Source of the DNA: Pyrobaculum sp.
GTDB taxonomy: Archaea; Thermoproteota; Thermoprotei; Thermoproteales; Thermoproteaceae
NCBI GenBank assembly: GCA_009903905.1
Contig: WYEI01000168.1
Location: 1 to 27,194 of the forward strand
Reading direction: 5' to 3'
DNA: 27,194 nucleotides
The notes below the pieces were generated by a model. The model made no database searches, had not been told where the DNA came from, and saw nothing but the letters and a program-made list of their open reading frames with translations. The translations under genes were made by a program, and so were the position numbers. Shown piece by piece: positions 1 to 7,164 of this stretch. How positions within the stretch are numbered: the stretch's first letter is position 1; every line of letters begins with the position of its first letter.

Positions 1-348
1 GACAAATTTCGCGAAGTTGCTAAGCACAACCACCACGTTGCCTCCCTCAACCACGTATACATACGGCAGAGGGACCCCATAAAGCAACGCGAGGACGGCA
101 ATTATCTTAGGCAACTTCCCCGCCTGCATCTTCGCGAAGAACTCGAGATATACCGCAGCCGCCAGCAACGTCAGGACGGCCGCGGTTGCAAGCGGCTGAG
201 GTATCTGTAGAAACCTCTCGGCGAAGTTGCCTGCCACTATTTCAAACTGCCTCACCTCAACGGGGGCAGTGGCATAAAGCGGCGTCGCAAATGGGCTCAC
301 TGCGAGAATAAGCGCTGTCAGTACAAAGGCTATCAACGTGAGAACCAC
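1..348 (-). CDS. Secreted or membrane protein, N-terminal part (runs off window)
   Basis: This is an open frame of 116 codons that continues past the left edge, so only the N-terminus is visible. The GTG start at 348 was chosen because an AT box (365-374) lies about 22 nt upstream, the usual leaderless spacing here. An in-frame TGA a little further upstream (around 409) also limits the start. Residues 1-20 form a hydrophobic signal-like helix, followed by a possible cleavage area around ATPLYATAP. Two further hydrophobic stretches lie near residues 53-71 and 81-100, so the protein is probably multi-pass or membrane anchored. I do not recognise the family. A C/D box sRNA lies just upstream on the same strand. 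Confidence 0.6.
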   Translation of the reverse strand, partial: MVLTLIAFVLTALILAVSPFATPLYATAPVEVRQFEIVAGNFAERFLQIPQPLATAAVLTLLAAAVYLEFFAKMQAGKLPKIIAVLALLYGVPLPYVYVVEGGNVVVVLSNFAKFV

Positions 349-364
349 GGTCTTAAGTGGGGGC

Positions 365-374
365 CTATTAATAC
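365..374 (-). promoter_or_regulatory. Box A of the left-edge membrane protein gene
   Basis: On the minus strand this reads GTATTAATAG, centred about 22 nt before the GTG start at 348. That matches leaderless transcription. It lies between the upstream C/D sRNA and the gene. Confidence 0.5.
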
Positions 375-384
375 GTTTCCAGAG

Positions 385-438
385 GGTCAGATGCGAGAAA
401 TCTCGTCACATGTCTCGACAGTCCTGGTCTCATCACCT
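385..438 (-). ncRNA. C/D box sRNA (2'-O-methylation guide), candidate 1
   Basis: Reading the minus strand, box C GTGATGA (436-430) is followed by a 12-nt guide (429-418), a degenerate box D' CGAG (417-414), a 4-nt spacer, box C' GTGACGA (409-403), a second 12-nt guide (402-391) and box D CTGA (390-387). The order and the two 12-nt guides are the standard archaeal dual-guide layout. The guides would pair with ACAGUCCUGGUC and AUGCGAGAAAUC. By the fifth-nucleotide rule they would methylate the U of ACAGU and the G of AUGCG. Targets were not identified. Ends are approximate. An AT-rich stretch at 460-468 could be its promoter. Confidence 0.7.
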
Positions 439-470
439 TTGCCCGCCTCTGTGGAGTCAAAATAATACTC

Positions 471-493
471 AGTTTAAAACGCCAATTTTCAAT
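471..493 (-). repeat. PaREP2 cassette-edge repeat, copy 1
   Basis: This 23-bp sequence lies 28 bp beyond the stop codon of PaREP2a copy 1. It is nearly identical to the sequence at 26703-26726, which lies beyond PaREP2a copy 2: one A fewer and one C/T change, with the shared core TTGGCGT and TTAAACT. Weaker AT-rich similarity continues toward PaREP2a. It may mark the outer edge of the duplicated unit or act as a shared terminator. Confidence 0.55.
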
Positions 494-520
494 GCAAATA
501 AATAAGGGAGGAAAAAACAG

Positions 521-823
521 TTAGATTAGCCTTACGTATTCCCTTACTGCCGTGGTGTAGGCCAGCAGGCCCTTGGGGTGGTACACCTCTCTCAACTTGT
601 TCTCATATGTCTCGTATCTGCTGAACGCCAGCTCTAATCTGACCTCCCTCACGGCTCCGTTTTGGGCGCAGAAAGCGTTTGGTGGGTTCAGCGAGATACA
701 TACCTCAGACCCGTCCCTAGCAACGTAAACCTCCACCATGTAGGGGTGGAGGATGCTCATAGGCCTCTGCCTTATCGCATCAACCATCCACGGGTATTTC
801 CTCAATACGCTGGCAATCTCCAC
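521..823 (-). CDS. PaREP2a-like protein, N-terminally truncated copy
   Basis: The 100-residue product aligns along its whole length with the 127-residue protein at 26199-26582. Shared motifs are RKYPWMV, HPYMVEVYVARDGSE, CAQNGAV, LELAFSRYE and PKGLLA. I assign both to the Pyrobaculum repeat family PaREP2a by this motif set and by pairing with a PaREP2b gene; function is unknown. Similarity continues upstream of the GTG start at 823 (FGVEWVRKW against FGMEWVRAW), but no start codon exists there and a TAG lies just before it. This copy has therefore lost about the first 14 codons of the paralogue and much of the intergenic spacer. It may be a shortened active gene or a decaying one. It diverges from the PaREP2b gene at 925. 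Confidence 0.6.
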   Translation of the reverse strand: MEIASVLRKYPWMVDAIRQRPMSILHPYMVEVYVARDGSEVCISLNPPNAFCAQNGAVREVRLELAFSRYETYENKLREVYHPKGLLAYTTAVREYVRLI

Positions 824-904
824 CAGCCTCTCCCTAAGGTCCAGCCACTTCCTAACCCACTCTACGCCGAATGTCTACAGCAAGGATTTCCTTGCGTATA
901 GTTG

Positions 905-912
905 TTTTTAAA
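905..912. promoter_or_regulatory. Box A-like TTTTTAAA between divergent PaREP2a and PaREP2b
   Basis: TTTTTAAA with AA on both sides is near-symmetric and could serve either strand. The same element in the same context occurs at 26096-26103. It is only about 16 nt from the PaREP2b GTG at 925, shorter than the 22-25 nt seen for other genes here. It shows that the ATG at 871 lies upstream of the promoter and is not the true start. Confidence 0.4.
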
Positions 913-924
913 CTGGCGCATGGG

Positions 925-3900
925 GTGTGGCGTAGACGCAGAGAAGCAACCGCGGCCGGACCCTCTGCGGCTCTGTATTCGGTGTATCACGGGCTGTATT
1001 CAAAAGCCGTTGTTTCCTCCGCCGTGGCGCTGGCGGAGGTTGGGCACTTCAGAGAGGCTGTTCAATACGTCCAGAGGGTCGCCAAGGCCCTCTACGAGGC
1101 GGCTAGAGAAGTATTCGAGCGGGTTAAGGTGGCGGCTCAGCGCCTTGTTGAGCTGTTTGTGGAGGCTGTCACGCGGGTGTTGGCTTGGGCCGACGAGCAC
1201 AAAGCATATCACTTCTTGATGGCAGCCGTCGCCGCTGGAGTGGTCGCGCTGGCCGCCGCGTTGAACTTGTGGGGTCTTGTGGAGCTGGAGAAGTTGGCGT
1301 ATGCGGCGTCTCTGACGCCATTTCTCGCCGGGCGGACGAAGACTGGCGGAAAGGCGGCGGAGAGGTTTAGGTCATTGGCTGAGTGGTACGAGAGGTGGAA
1401 GGACGAAAACGTCATTAACGAGATCATCAACGCCCCTCTGAATAAAGAGAGGCCGTTTCTGAAGCTGGCGAAGTCGCCGAATCTGCCCAAGCCCCTGGCG
1501 GAGTTGAGGAGGGCGCTGAAGGATGTCAAAGACGAGGTGGAGAGAGACGCCGCTGTGGTCGCGGCGCTTGTGCTCTACAAGACGCTTGTGAAAAACGCCG
1601 AGGCGTATAGGGAGTGGGCTGAGCTGTACAAGTGGGCGAGGGGTCTGGTCGAAAGGCACGAGTTCACCGTGTCGGCTGGCGATATCAAGAGACTCCGCGA
1701 GGCGCAGAGGAGGCTGGAGGAGGCGGCGGAGCAGGTGAGGAGAGAGCTGAACAAAGTGTTGACGTTGTACAAGTCGCACAGCCGCGAGTTATACGAAAAG
1801 CTCAGACCCCACCTAGAGGTGGACTTCGGCTTGGCGGATGAGCTGGCGGAGGCTAGGCGCGTCGAGTTGAGCAGGTATTCAAACGCCAATATGGGGACTA
1901 AAGCCTACGCCGCCTTGCTCTCAGTTGCGAAGGACGGGATATACGGACACACTGCAATGTTGCTTATGGCGGAGGGGGCTTTGGCGGATGTTGTGTTGTT
2001 GACGCCGAGGAGCGCCTACGAGAAGGCCGATAGGGTCGCCAACGCACGCGGTGAGACCGTCGACCCGTCCCGCTCGCCTAAGGGGGCGGTAGACTGGGAG
2101 GATAGGGCCGCTTCTGTGCTTCTGCGGTTTTTGATTGGATACGGCGAGGCGGATCTCAAGTTTAGACTCGTCGAGAAGGGCGGCAGAAAGGGATTCCAGA
2201 TGTTTAGGACCTTCGGCGGTATCGAGGCTCCCGTCGGCGAGCTGTGGATAGGGGAGGTGGCTTACTTCAAGGTCAGCGAGGAGGAGCTGAGGCGTCGTGT
2301 GGAGGAGGCGATGAGAATGGCGCCGGACCTCTCGGGGATGGACAAGGCGCCGCAGTACGTGGCGTGGCGTGCCACAGACGTGACAACCTCCGGAAGGCAG
2401 ATAGTAGGCACCACAGTTCATTCTTGGCAGTTGAGGTGGTATGTCAGTCTCCTCGGCGGGCCGAAGTCGTTCCGCGGTAGTGCTAGCGTCACGAAGGAGG
2501 GCATCAAGTTTCTCATCACGGCGCGCTGGCCCCGCGAGAGGGAGGGCCAGATCTTGAGGGAGAGCAGATGGCTGGAGTCTCTGCTGGGCCGGCGCGTAGA
2601 GAGCTGGCGGGAGCTGGTAGATGCAATAGACTGGACCTGGGTCATGGAGAAGGTTGGGAAGCTGGTCGACGAGATCAAGCTCTGGATAGGCCCCGAGAGG
2701 ATGGGCGACGCAGAGAGGGAGTGGTGGGTGAGGAGGATGTTGGGCGAGCTGGCGCTCCTAGCCCACTTCGCCGAGGCAAGGAAGGTTAAGAATGACAAGC
2801 AGAAGAAAGAGGGCGCCGAGAGGCTGGCGGAGGTGAGGAGGGGCATGGACGACGACGAATGGCGCGCGGAGAGGGCCGTGAGGCTGGCGAAGGCGGTGGA
2901 GGCGCTGAGCGGCGGGAGGATAACCGGCAATCACGCCGAGAGGCTGGCCGAGCTGATTATCCTCTACGCCGAGAGACGTGAGGAAAGAGCGAAGGAGCGC
3001 ATTGACAAGCTGGCGGGAGGGCTGGCTGGAGTCTCTAGGGAGGAGGTCTGGGGTGTCGTCGACTTCGTCCTCAGCGATATGAACTGCCTCGTTAGGGATT
3101 GCGCGAGGGATGCAGTGGTGAGGAAGTTTGTGGAGCCTGCTCTTGAGCTGGTCATGCTGGACAAGGCGCTTAGAGGCGAGTTCAGCAGAGAGAAGGCGCT
3201 GTTCATCTTCGGTGAGATATACGCCACGGCAGTTGCGGGAGACGGCACGGTGGGGTTGGATATGGTCATGCTAACCGTCGGTGGGGAGCTGGGCGGTGGG
3301 GCCGCGCTACTGCGTTTAGCCACACTGCACCTGCTCAACCAACTACTGCCAGACGAGCTGAAGTTCAACGCGCGGGTATATGTGAACAGGGACAGATATT
3401 ACTACATAGCCGCCTACGGCGAAGATGCGGTGAGGTTTATGCACCTCCTCGCCGTCTCTGCGCCCTCCGCCGGCGGAGGGTATTTAAGCGACAAGTTCGA
3501 GGAGTTCATGGAAGCGGCGCGGGTGGAGGTGCGGCTTGGCGACATGTGGCTGACTGAGAAAGGCCGCGTCGCCGCCGACTTGACCCTCTCGGAGGCTGGC
3601 ATCGACGTCAAATACAACGTATATCTGAGCGACAAGATCGAGCTCGAATTCCAATCAACGGACCGGAGCCGCGTCGAACTCGCGGCGCGTCTCCTCAAGC
3701 TTGCGGGCGTCGGCGCGGAGGTGAAGAAGGTGGGTGGCAGAGACGTCTGGTACATCAAAGCCGCTACCGACATGCTTGCGGCTGGGCGCGAGGAGCTCAG
3801 AAACGTCCTCGCAAAGGTCGTTAGGGAGGCCATCGCAAGAGGCTGGGTGGATGCTGGCAAGGCTGAGGGCTGGCTGGAGGAGCTGAGGAGAGGCCGCGTG

Positions 3901-4695
3901 CCGAAGGAGGGATGGCCGAAGTACGAAATGAGGCTGTCCGGTAGCGGCGCACTGGTGGTCAGATTCGGTTCCACAAACCCCAACAGCATAAAGCAAGAGG
4001 CGCAACGGTTTAGGGAGATGGGTCTCGTAGAGGGCGTCCACTTCTCGATGAAGATACCGGAGGGCGGCAAGAGGGGCTACGTGAGGATCCTCAGGGAGGG
4101 CTTGGCGTACGCCGCATGGCTTTCCGTATACGGCTCTGAAGACCAGAGGAAGCTGGCGGCGGAGTTTATAGAGTACATACTCCAGAGGGCTTGGGAGGCT
4201 GGCAAAGAGGTTTACGAAAAAGTCAAAGAGATCATAGAGGAGGGGATGTCGAGAGGCTCCCTAACGCTGAAGGGCTTTGAAAAGAGGGTTGAGGTGGGTG
4301 GCAGAGAGCACGTGGTGAAGGTGATAGACTGGAGTGCTGAGTTCGATGTGGGCAGAGGCGGCAGGAAGTTGTTGAGGATTAAGATAACGGCGGAGGTCGG
4401 CGGCGTAAAGAGCGACTACGAGATTACCTTCGGCAGATACGGCAGAAGAAACGCGGCCGTAGGCTTCGCCATGGCGAGGGCCGACGTCCCTGGCGGCAGA
4501 GAGGCGGACGCGGAGAGGTTCTCGGCGCTGATTAAGGCCCTTACGGGGAGAGAGCCGGGGGTATACCGCATAAAAGACGGCAGGATAAAGATAGAGTGCT
4601 ATGAGGGACATCTGGAGGGCTTCAGGCGCTACGCCGAGCTTGCAGACGCCATAGAGAAGTGGCTGAAGGGGACGAACCACTCATCAACTTTATAA
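925..4695 (+). CDS. PaREP2b-like large protein, copy 1
   Basis: A 1256-residue protein paralogous to the gene ending at 22630. Residues about 10-120 are best conserved: helices with a TPR-like FREAVQYV segment and KALYEAAREVFERVKV, then a hydrophobic helix near 95-118. The middle, about 120-750, is charged, helical and divergent. From about 760 come four segments with the beta-beta-alpha-beta-beta-alpha rhythm of LAGLIDADG half-domains. The first holds AVAGDGTVG (GDG at 772-774), which resembles the LAGLIDADG acidic helix end. The others cover about 886-977, 1000-1082 and 1148-1247. I assign PaREP2b from family knowledge; the endonuclease-like fold is my inference. GTG 925 is preferred over ATG 871, which lies upstream of the box A. 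Relative to copy 2, one A is missing from the ATG region, which shifts that ATG out of frame. The frame is otherwise intact. Confidence 0.75.
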   Translation: MWRRRREATAAGPSAALYSVYHGLYSKAVVSSAVALAEVGHFREAVQYVQRVAKALYEAAREVFERVKVAAQRLVELFVEAVTRVLAWADEHKAYHFLMAAVAAGVVALAAALNLWGLVELEKLAYAASLTPFLAGRTKTGGKAAERFRSLAEWYERWKDENVINEIINAPLNKERPFLKLAKSPNLPKPLAELRRALKDVKDEVERDAAVVAALVLYKTLVKNAEAYREWAELYKWARGLVERHEFTVSAGDIKRLREAQRRLEEAAEQVRRELNKVLTLYKSHSRELYEKLRPHLEVDFGLADELAEARRVELSRYSNANMGTKAYAALLSVAKDGIYGHTAMLLMAEGALADVVLLTPRSAYEKADRVANARGETVDPSRSPKGAVDWEDRAASVLLRFLIGYGEADLKFRLVEKGGRKGFQMFRTFGGIEAPVGELWIGEVAYFKVSEEELRRRVEEAMRMAPDLSGMDKAPQYVAWRATDVTTSGRQIVGTTVHSWQLRWYVSLLGGPKSFRGSASVTKEGIKFLITARWPREREGQILRESRWLESLLGRRVESWRELVDAIDWTWVMEKVGKLVDEIKLWIGPERMGDAEREWWVRRMLGELALLAHFAEARKVKNDKQKKEGAERLAEVRRGMDDDEWRAERAVRLAKAVEALSGGRITGNHAERLAELIILYAERREERAKERIDKLAGGLAGVSREEVWGVVDFVLSDMNCLVRDCARDAVVRKFVEPALELVMLDKALRGEFSREKALFIFGEIYATAVAGDGTVGLDMVMLTVGGELGGGAALLRLATLHLLNQLLPDELKFNARVYVNRDRYYYIAAYGEDAVRFMHLLAVSAPSAGGGYLSDKFEEFMEAARVEVRLGDMWLTEKGRVAADLTLSEAGIDVKYNVYLSDKIELEFQSTDRSRVELAARLLKLAGVGAEVKKVGGRDVWYIKAATDMLAAGREELRNVLAKVVREAIARGWVDAGKAEGWLEELRRGRVPKEGWPKYEMRLSGSGALVVRFGSTNPNSIKQEAQRFREMGLVEGVHFSMKIPEGGKRGYVRILREGLAYAAWLSVYGSEDQRKLAAEFIEYILQRAWEAGKEVYEKVKEIIEEGMSRGSLTLKGFEKRVEVGGREHVVKVIDWSAEFDVGRGGRKLLRIKITAEVGGVKSDYEITFGRYGRRNAAVGFAMARADVPGGREADAERFSALIKALTGREPGVYRIKDGRIKIECYEGHLEGFRRYAELADAIEKWLKGTNHSSTL

Positions 4696-4696
4696 G
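4688..4696 (+). promoter_or_regulatory. Box A of the ATP synthase H-C operon, overlapping the PaREP2b stop codon
   Basis: CTTTATAAG is centred 25 nt before the ATG at 4717. Its TAA is also the stop codon of the upstream PaREP2b gene. Confidence 0.55.
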
Positions 4697-4716
4697 ATCC
4701 CTTCTTTGGTCTTTAT

Positions 4717-5034
4717 ATGCTTAAGATAGACGAGATTCTGAAGCGACTTGAAGAGGTCGATAAAGTTGTGAAAAGCGTTGACGAGGTCAAGGCGCAGGTT
4801 TTAGCAGGAGTGGAGCAGATATCAAGAAAGTACTCGGAGCAAGTGGTTAAAAGCGTTGAGGAGATCGTCAACAACGCGGTGGCTGAGTATAGGGCTAAGG
4901 CCATAGAGGACGCGAAGAAGGAGGCTGAAAAAATCGCGAAAGATGCCGAGGAGAAGCGGCAGAAGATACTGTCGAAGTACCAGGAGAGGCGGGCGGCGCT
5001 TGTCCAGAGGGCGCTGTCTCTTCTCAATTTATGA
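4717..5034 (+). CDS. A/V-type ATP synthase peripheral-stalk subunit, H/G-like
   Basis: A 105-residue, highly charged protein that is almost entirely predicted coiled coil, with heptad-like runs of E, K, A and V and the segment AIEDAKKEAEKIAKDAEEKR. That composition and length fit the archaeal stalk subunit H (AhaH, eukaryotic G), which pairs with subunit E to form the stator linking the catalytic head to the membrane. Identification rests on coiled-coil character and on the 4-bp overlap with the subunit C gene, since this subunit has little sequence signature. The start is supported by the box A at 4688-4696. Subunits A, B, E and I are not in this window, so the ATPase genes are dispersed. 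Confidence 0.65.
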   Translation: MLKIDEILKRLEEVDKVVKSVDEVKAQVLAGVEQISRKYSEQVVKSVEEIVNNAVAEYRAKAIEDAKKEAEKIAKDAEEKRQKILSKYQERRAALVQRALSLLNL

Positions 5035-6059
5035 GCTCGGTACTTAGGAGACCAGCCCTCGGTCCTAGGGTAAGGGGGCTCCGGATAAAGGAGCTTCCAC
5101 GCGATAAATTAATCTCGTTGATCTACGCCAACACGCTAGACGAGTTTTTAAACATTTTGAAGACGACGCCCTACAGCATAGCCATAGACAAACTTACACG
5201 CGAAAACCTAGAGGACCTAAGGAAGGGTCTCGTGAGGGCTTACTTGGAGCGTATAAAGTCCATCTTCCTAGGTGCTAGTAGCGACGTAAAAGCGGTTATT
5301 ATGTCGTCGCTTAAGTATTTCGAGTACGAAAACATTAGGAACTTAACTATCGCCGTCAAAGCCGGCAGGAACCCAGAGGATTTCATAATATGGGAACCGC
5401 TCGAGTTCACTAGGCGGAGACACGTAGTAGCAAGCCTCCTCGGCGCCAAGAGCATAGAGGATATAGGAGAGAGGCTGAAACAGATCAGGCACCCCGCCTA
5501 CAAAGCCTTCGAGCTTGCCTCGAAATACGGAGATGAGAAGATAAGCGTCTTCTTAGATAGGCAGTGGATTCACGACTTCTCCACAACGGCCCCAACTAGC
5601 AAAGACAAGTCGCTCCACGACTTCGTAACGGAGCTCAAGGAATACTTTAACATCCTTATTGCAATAAGGGCGAGGATATGGGGGCTTGTCGAAGAACGGA
5701 ACGAGCTTATTGTAGATAAACCTACGCCGCTGGTGGCATCTGCGGTGAAGGATCCGCCTGCGAAGTTTCTAGAAAACGCCGGAGGCACCCCCTGGGGGAG
5801 GATACTGCTGGACTTGGTGGCTGAGGCGCCGACGCTGGAGAACATATCAATCGCGATGGATAATATATATCCAGCCTACGTGAAAAAGCTCTCCGATATA
5901 TACACAGTCAGGTTTTCGGAGTTTTCGCTCGGCGCACTGGCTACGCATTTAGAATATATGCGTGCCGAGGTTATGACGCTCATGAGAGTTGCCTCTCTAC
6001 TTGCAGAAGGTGTACCAGCTGAAAAAAGAAGAAAAGTTTTCGAGCCGCTCACCCGCTAA
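5031..6059 (+). CDS. atpC: A/V-type ATP synthase subunit C (AC39/d family)
   Basis: At 342 residues it has the length of the V-ATPase C/d (AC39) family, the cap that couples the central stalk (D, F) to the membrane rotor ring. The C-terminus keeps the family signature in THLEYMRAEVMTLMRVASLL followed by EGVPAEKRRK; the rest is mainly helical. The ATG at 5031 overlaps the TGA of the upstream stalk gene, indicating translational coupling. It ends six bases from the convergent subunit K stop codon. Confidence 0.85.
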   Translation: MSSVLRRPALGPRVRGLRIKELPRDKLISLIYANTLDEFLNILKTTPYSIAIDKLTRENLEDLRKGLVRAYLERIKSIFLGASSDVKAVIMSSLKYFEYENIRNLTIAVKAGRNPEDFIIWEPLEFTRRRHVVASLLGAKSIEDIGERLKQIRHPAYKAFELASKYGDEKISVFLDRQWIHDFSTTAPTSKDKSLHDFVTELKEYFNILIAIRARIWGLVEERNELIVDKPTPLVASAVKDPPAKFLENAGGTPWGRILLDLVAEAPTLENISIAMDNIYPAYVKKLSDIYTVRFSEFSLGALATHLEYMRAEVMTLMRVASLLAEGVPAEKRRKVFEPLTR

Positions 6060-6065
6060 AAACTA

Positions 6066-6332
6066 CTAACCTGTGAATAGAATCAAGAAGCTTACTAGCA
6101 GGCCATATATCGCGATAGCTTCGGCAAGCGCCAAGAATATCAAATACCAAATTCTCTCTTGCGGCTTCTCCACTAGGGCCGACATGGCCGCCGCCCCTGC
6201 GAGACCTACTCCTATTCCAGCCCCGAGACCTGCTAGGCCTACGGCGAGTCCGGCGCTTAGGTATTTATCGGTGGCTTGTGCCATCGCCAGCATTGCCGTG
6301 AGCGCAATTGCAAACAGCGCTTTCGTGTTCAT
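6066..6332 (-). CDS. atpK: A/V-type ATP synthase subunit K (proteolipid, c ring)
   Basis: An 88-residue hydrophobic protein with a signal-like N-terminus (about residues 1-21), then a single two-helix hairpin. The first helix is very Gly/Ala rich (GLAGLGAGIGVGLAGAA), followed by the polar loop VEKPQER and a second helix whose Glu71 (LALAEAIAIYG) is the expected ion-binding carboxylate of the rotor. One hairpin per subunit is the simple c-ring form. The ATG at 6332 is 24 nt from a box A at 6352-6363. That box lies inside the 3' end of the upstream 49-residue ORF, so K has its own promoter within a D / small ORF / K cluster, as suits a subunit needed in many copies. Confidence 0.9.
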   Translation of the reverse strand: MNTKALFAIALTAMLAMAQATDKYLSAGLAVGLAGLGAGIGVGLAGAAAMSALVEKPQERIWYLIFLALAEAIAIYGLLVSFLILFTG

Positions 6333-6346
6333 GGGCGTTTAACTTC

Positions 6347-6496
6347 TTAGGTTTTTAAATATTGACGTAACTCCTCTATTTTTCTATCGATTGTTGTTAC
6401 TAAACCTTTTATTTCTTCTTTTACATTATTCATGGCCTTCTCGATTTCTTTATCGATAAGCTCTTTAATAAGTACATTAAGGTCTTTCATAGACAT
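6347..6496 (-). CDS. 49-residue coiled-coil ORF between ATP synthase D and K
   Basis: An AT-rich ORF running from ATG 6496 (alternative ATG 6490) to TAA 6347. The product is charged and heptad-like (LIKELIDKEIEKAMNNVKEE, then IDRKIEELRQYL), so a single coiled coil is likely. No signal peptide or membrane helix is seen. A strong box A at 6517-6527 sits about 25 nt upstream of the start, supporting a real leaderless gene. The family is not recognised. Because it lies between two ATP synthase genes on the same strand and resembles short stalk subunits, a role in the ATPase or its assembly is a reasonable inference only. Confidence 0.65.
   Translation of the reverse strand: MSMKDLNVLIKELIDKEIEKAMNNVKEEIKGLVTTIDRKIEELRQYLKT
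6352..6363 (-). promoter_or_regulatory. Box A of atpK inside the 3' end of the 49-residue ORF
   Basis: The plus strand reads TTTTTAAATATT; on the minus strand it is AATATTTAAAAA, centred 24 nt before the atpK ATG. It also encodes the last residues (QYLK) of the upstream small ORF. Confidence 0.55.
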
Positions 6497-6516
6497 ACAG
6501 GTAGTGGAAGACCCGG

Positions 6517-6527
6517 TTTTTAAATAT
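6517..6527 (-). promoter_or_regulatory. Box A of the 49-residue ORF, overlapping the atpD stop codon
   Basis: ATATTTAAAAA on the minus strand contains the TAA stop of atpD (6522-6520) and is centred about 25 nt before the ATG at 6496. Confidence 0.55.
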
Positions 6528-7119
6528 GTGAGGTTATTATCTTCCTCCTTATGAACTCCTCTCTTTCGCCCTCCTCTAGTGCAAGGCGGATATATTGCAT
6601 GTTTTCTCTTATGCGGGGGATGACGACGTAGTCTATGGCGTTTATCATACGTTGATACTCCCTCACCCTGTTGAGAAGCGTGTAAAAGAGCGTCTCCTTC
6701 TCGGCGAACTCTATAAGCTTTGTGAGAAGCTCACGCATTTTCACCAGCGCGACGTCGAGCTCAGCGGCTTCAGTCGCTATGCTGTAAGTAGGGTAAGTCA
6801 CGTAGTTGCTCACCTCTAGACCTATGTGCGTCCCCCTATTTACAAGCTCCACCCTCACCGTCTTCGGCGTCAGCTCCGCTATGTTTTCAATCTTGTCTAT
6901 GCCGGACTTAGCCACGGCAATCTTGAAGTTGTCCGCCACCTCTACAAATCCGTCAGCTATCTCGCGCCTCAGCCGCTCTAAGTCGGCGACTAAAGCCCTT
7001 ATCCTCTGAATAGTAGAGTTCCTAGCGTCCTCCAGCGTCTTTTTCATCCGCTGGAAGAGAGCCAGTTGTCTCCTTAGCCTAATTAACTCCAGCCTCGAAG
7101 GAGGCGGCTTAAACGACAC
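6520..7119 (-). CDS. atpD: A/V-type ATP synthase subunit D (central rotor shaft)
   Basis: The 199-residue protein has the V-ATPase D layout: two long helices at the N-terminus (LELIRLRRQLALFQRMKKTL) and C-terminus, a variable middle, and the family-typical end YVVIPRIRENMQYIRLALEE followed by REEFIRRKII. D is the rotating shaft inside the A3B3 head. The start is GTG 7119, placed 23 nt from the shared TATA element at 7138-7146. The gene begins a minus-strand cluster with the 49-residue ORF and atpK and diverges from the GTPase gene. Confidence 0.88.
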   Translation of the reverse strand: MSFKPPPSRLELIRLRRQLALFQRMKKTLEDARNSTIQRIRALVADLERLRREIADGFVEVADNFKIAVAKSGIDKIENIAELTPKTVRVELVNRGTHIGLEVSNYVTYPTYSIATEAAELDVALVKMRELLTKLIEFAEKETLFYTLLNRVREYQRMINAIDYVVIPRIRENMQYIRLALEEGEREEFIRRKIITSHI

Positions 7120-7137
7120 AAAGGCGATATAGCTACG

Positions 7138-7146
7138 TTTTTAAAA
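7138..7146. promoter_or_regulatory. Shared symmetric box A for divergent atpD and GTPase genes
   Basis: TTTTTAAAA is self-complementary. Its centre is 23 nt from both the atpD GTG (7119, minus) and the GTPase GTG (7165, plus). With only 45 bp between the starts and no other AT box, one TATA element probably serves both leaderless genes. Confidence 0.6.
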
Positions 7147-7164
7147 TATTGCGCAAGCTCCGAC

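Noticed and set aside
871..924. Upstream start (ATG 871) for PaREP2b copy 1
   Set aside because: The codons lie upstream of and across the TTTTTAAA element and have no counterpart in copy 2; similarity begins near the GTG at 925.
2470..2518. C/D sRNA-like boxes on the minus strand inside PaREP2b copy 1
   Set aside because: GTGATGA and a GTGACG box are present but no correctly spaced D' or D box follows.
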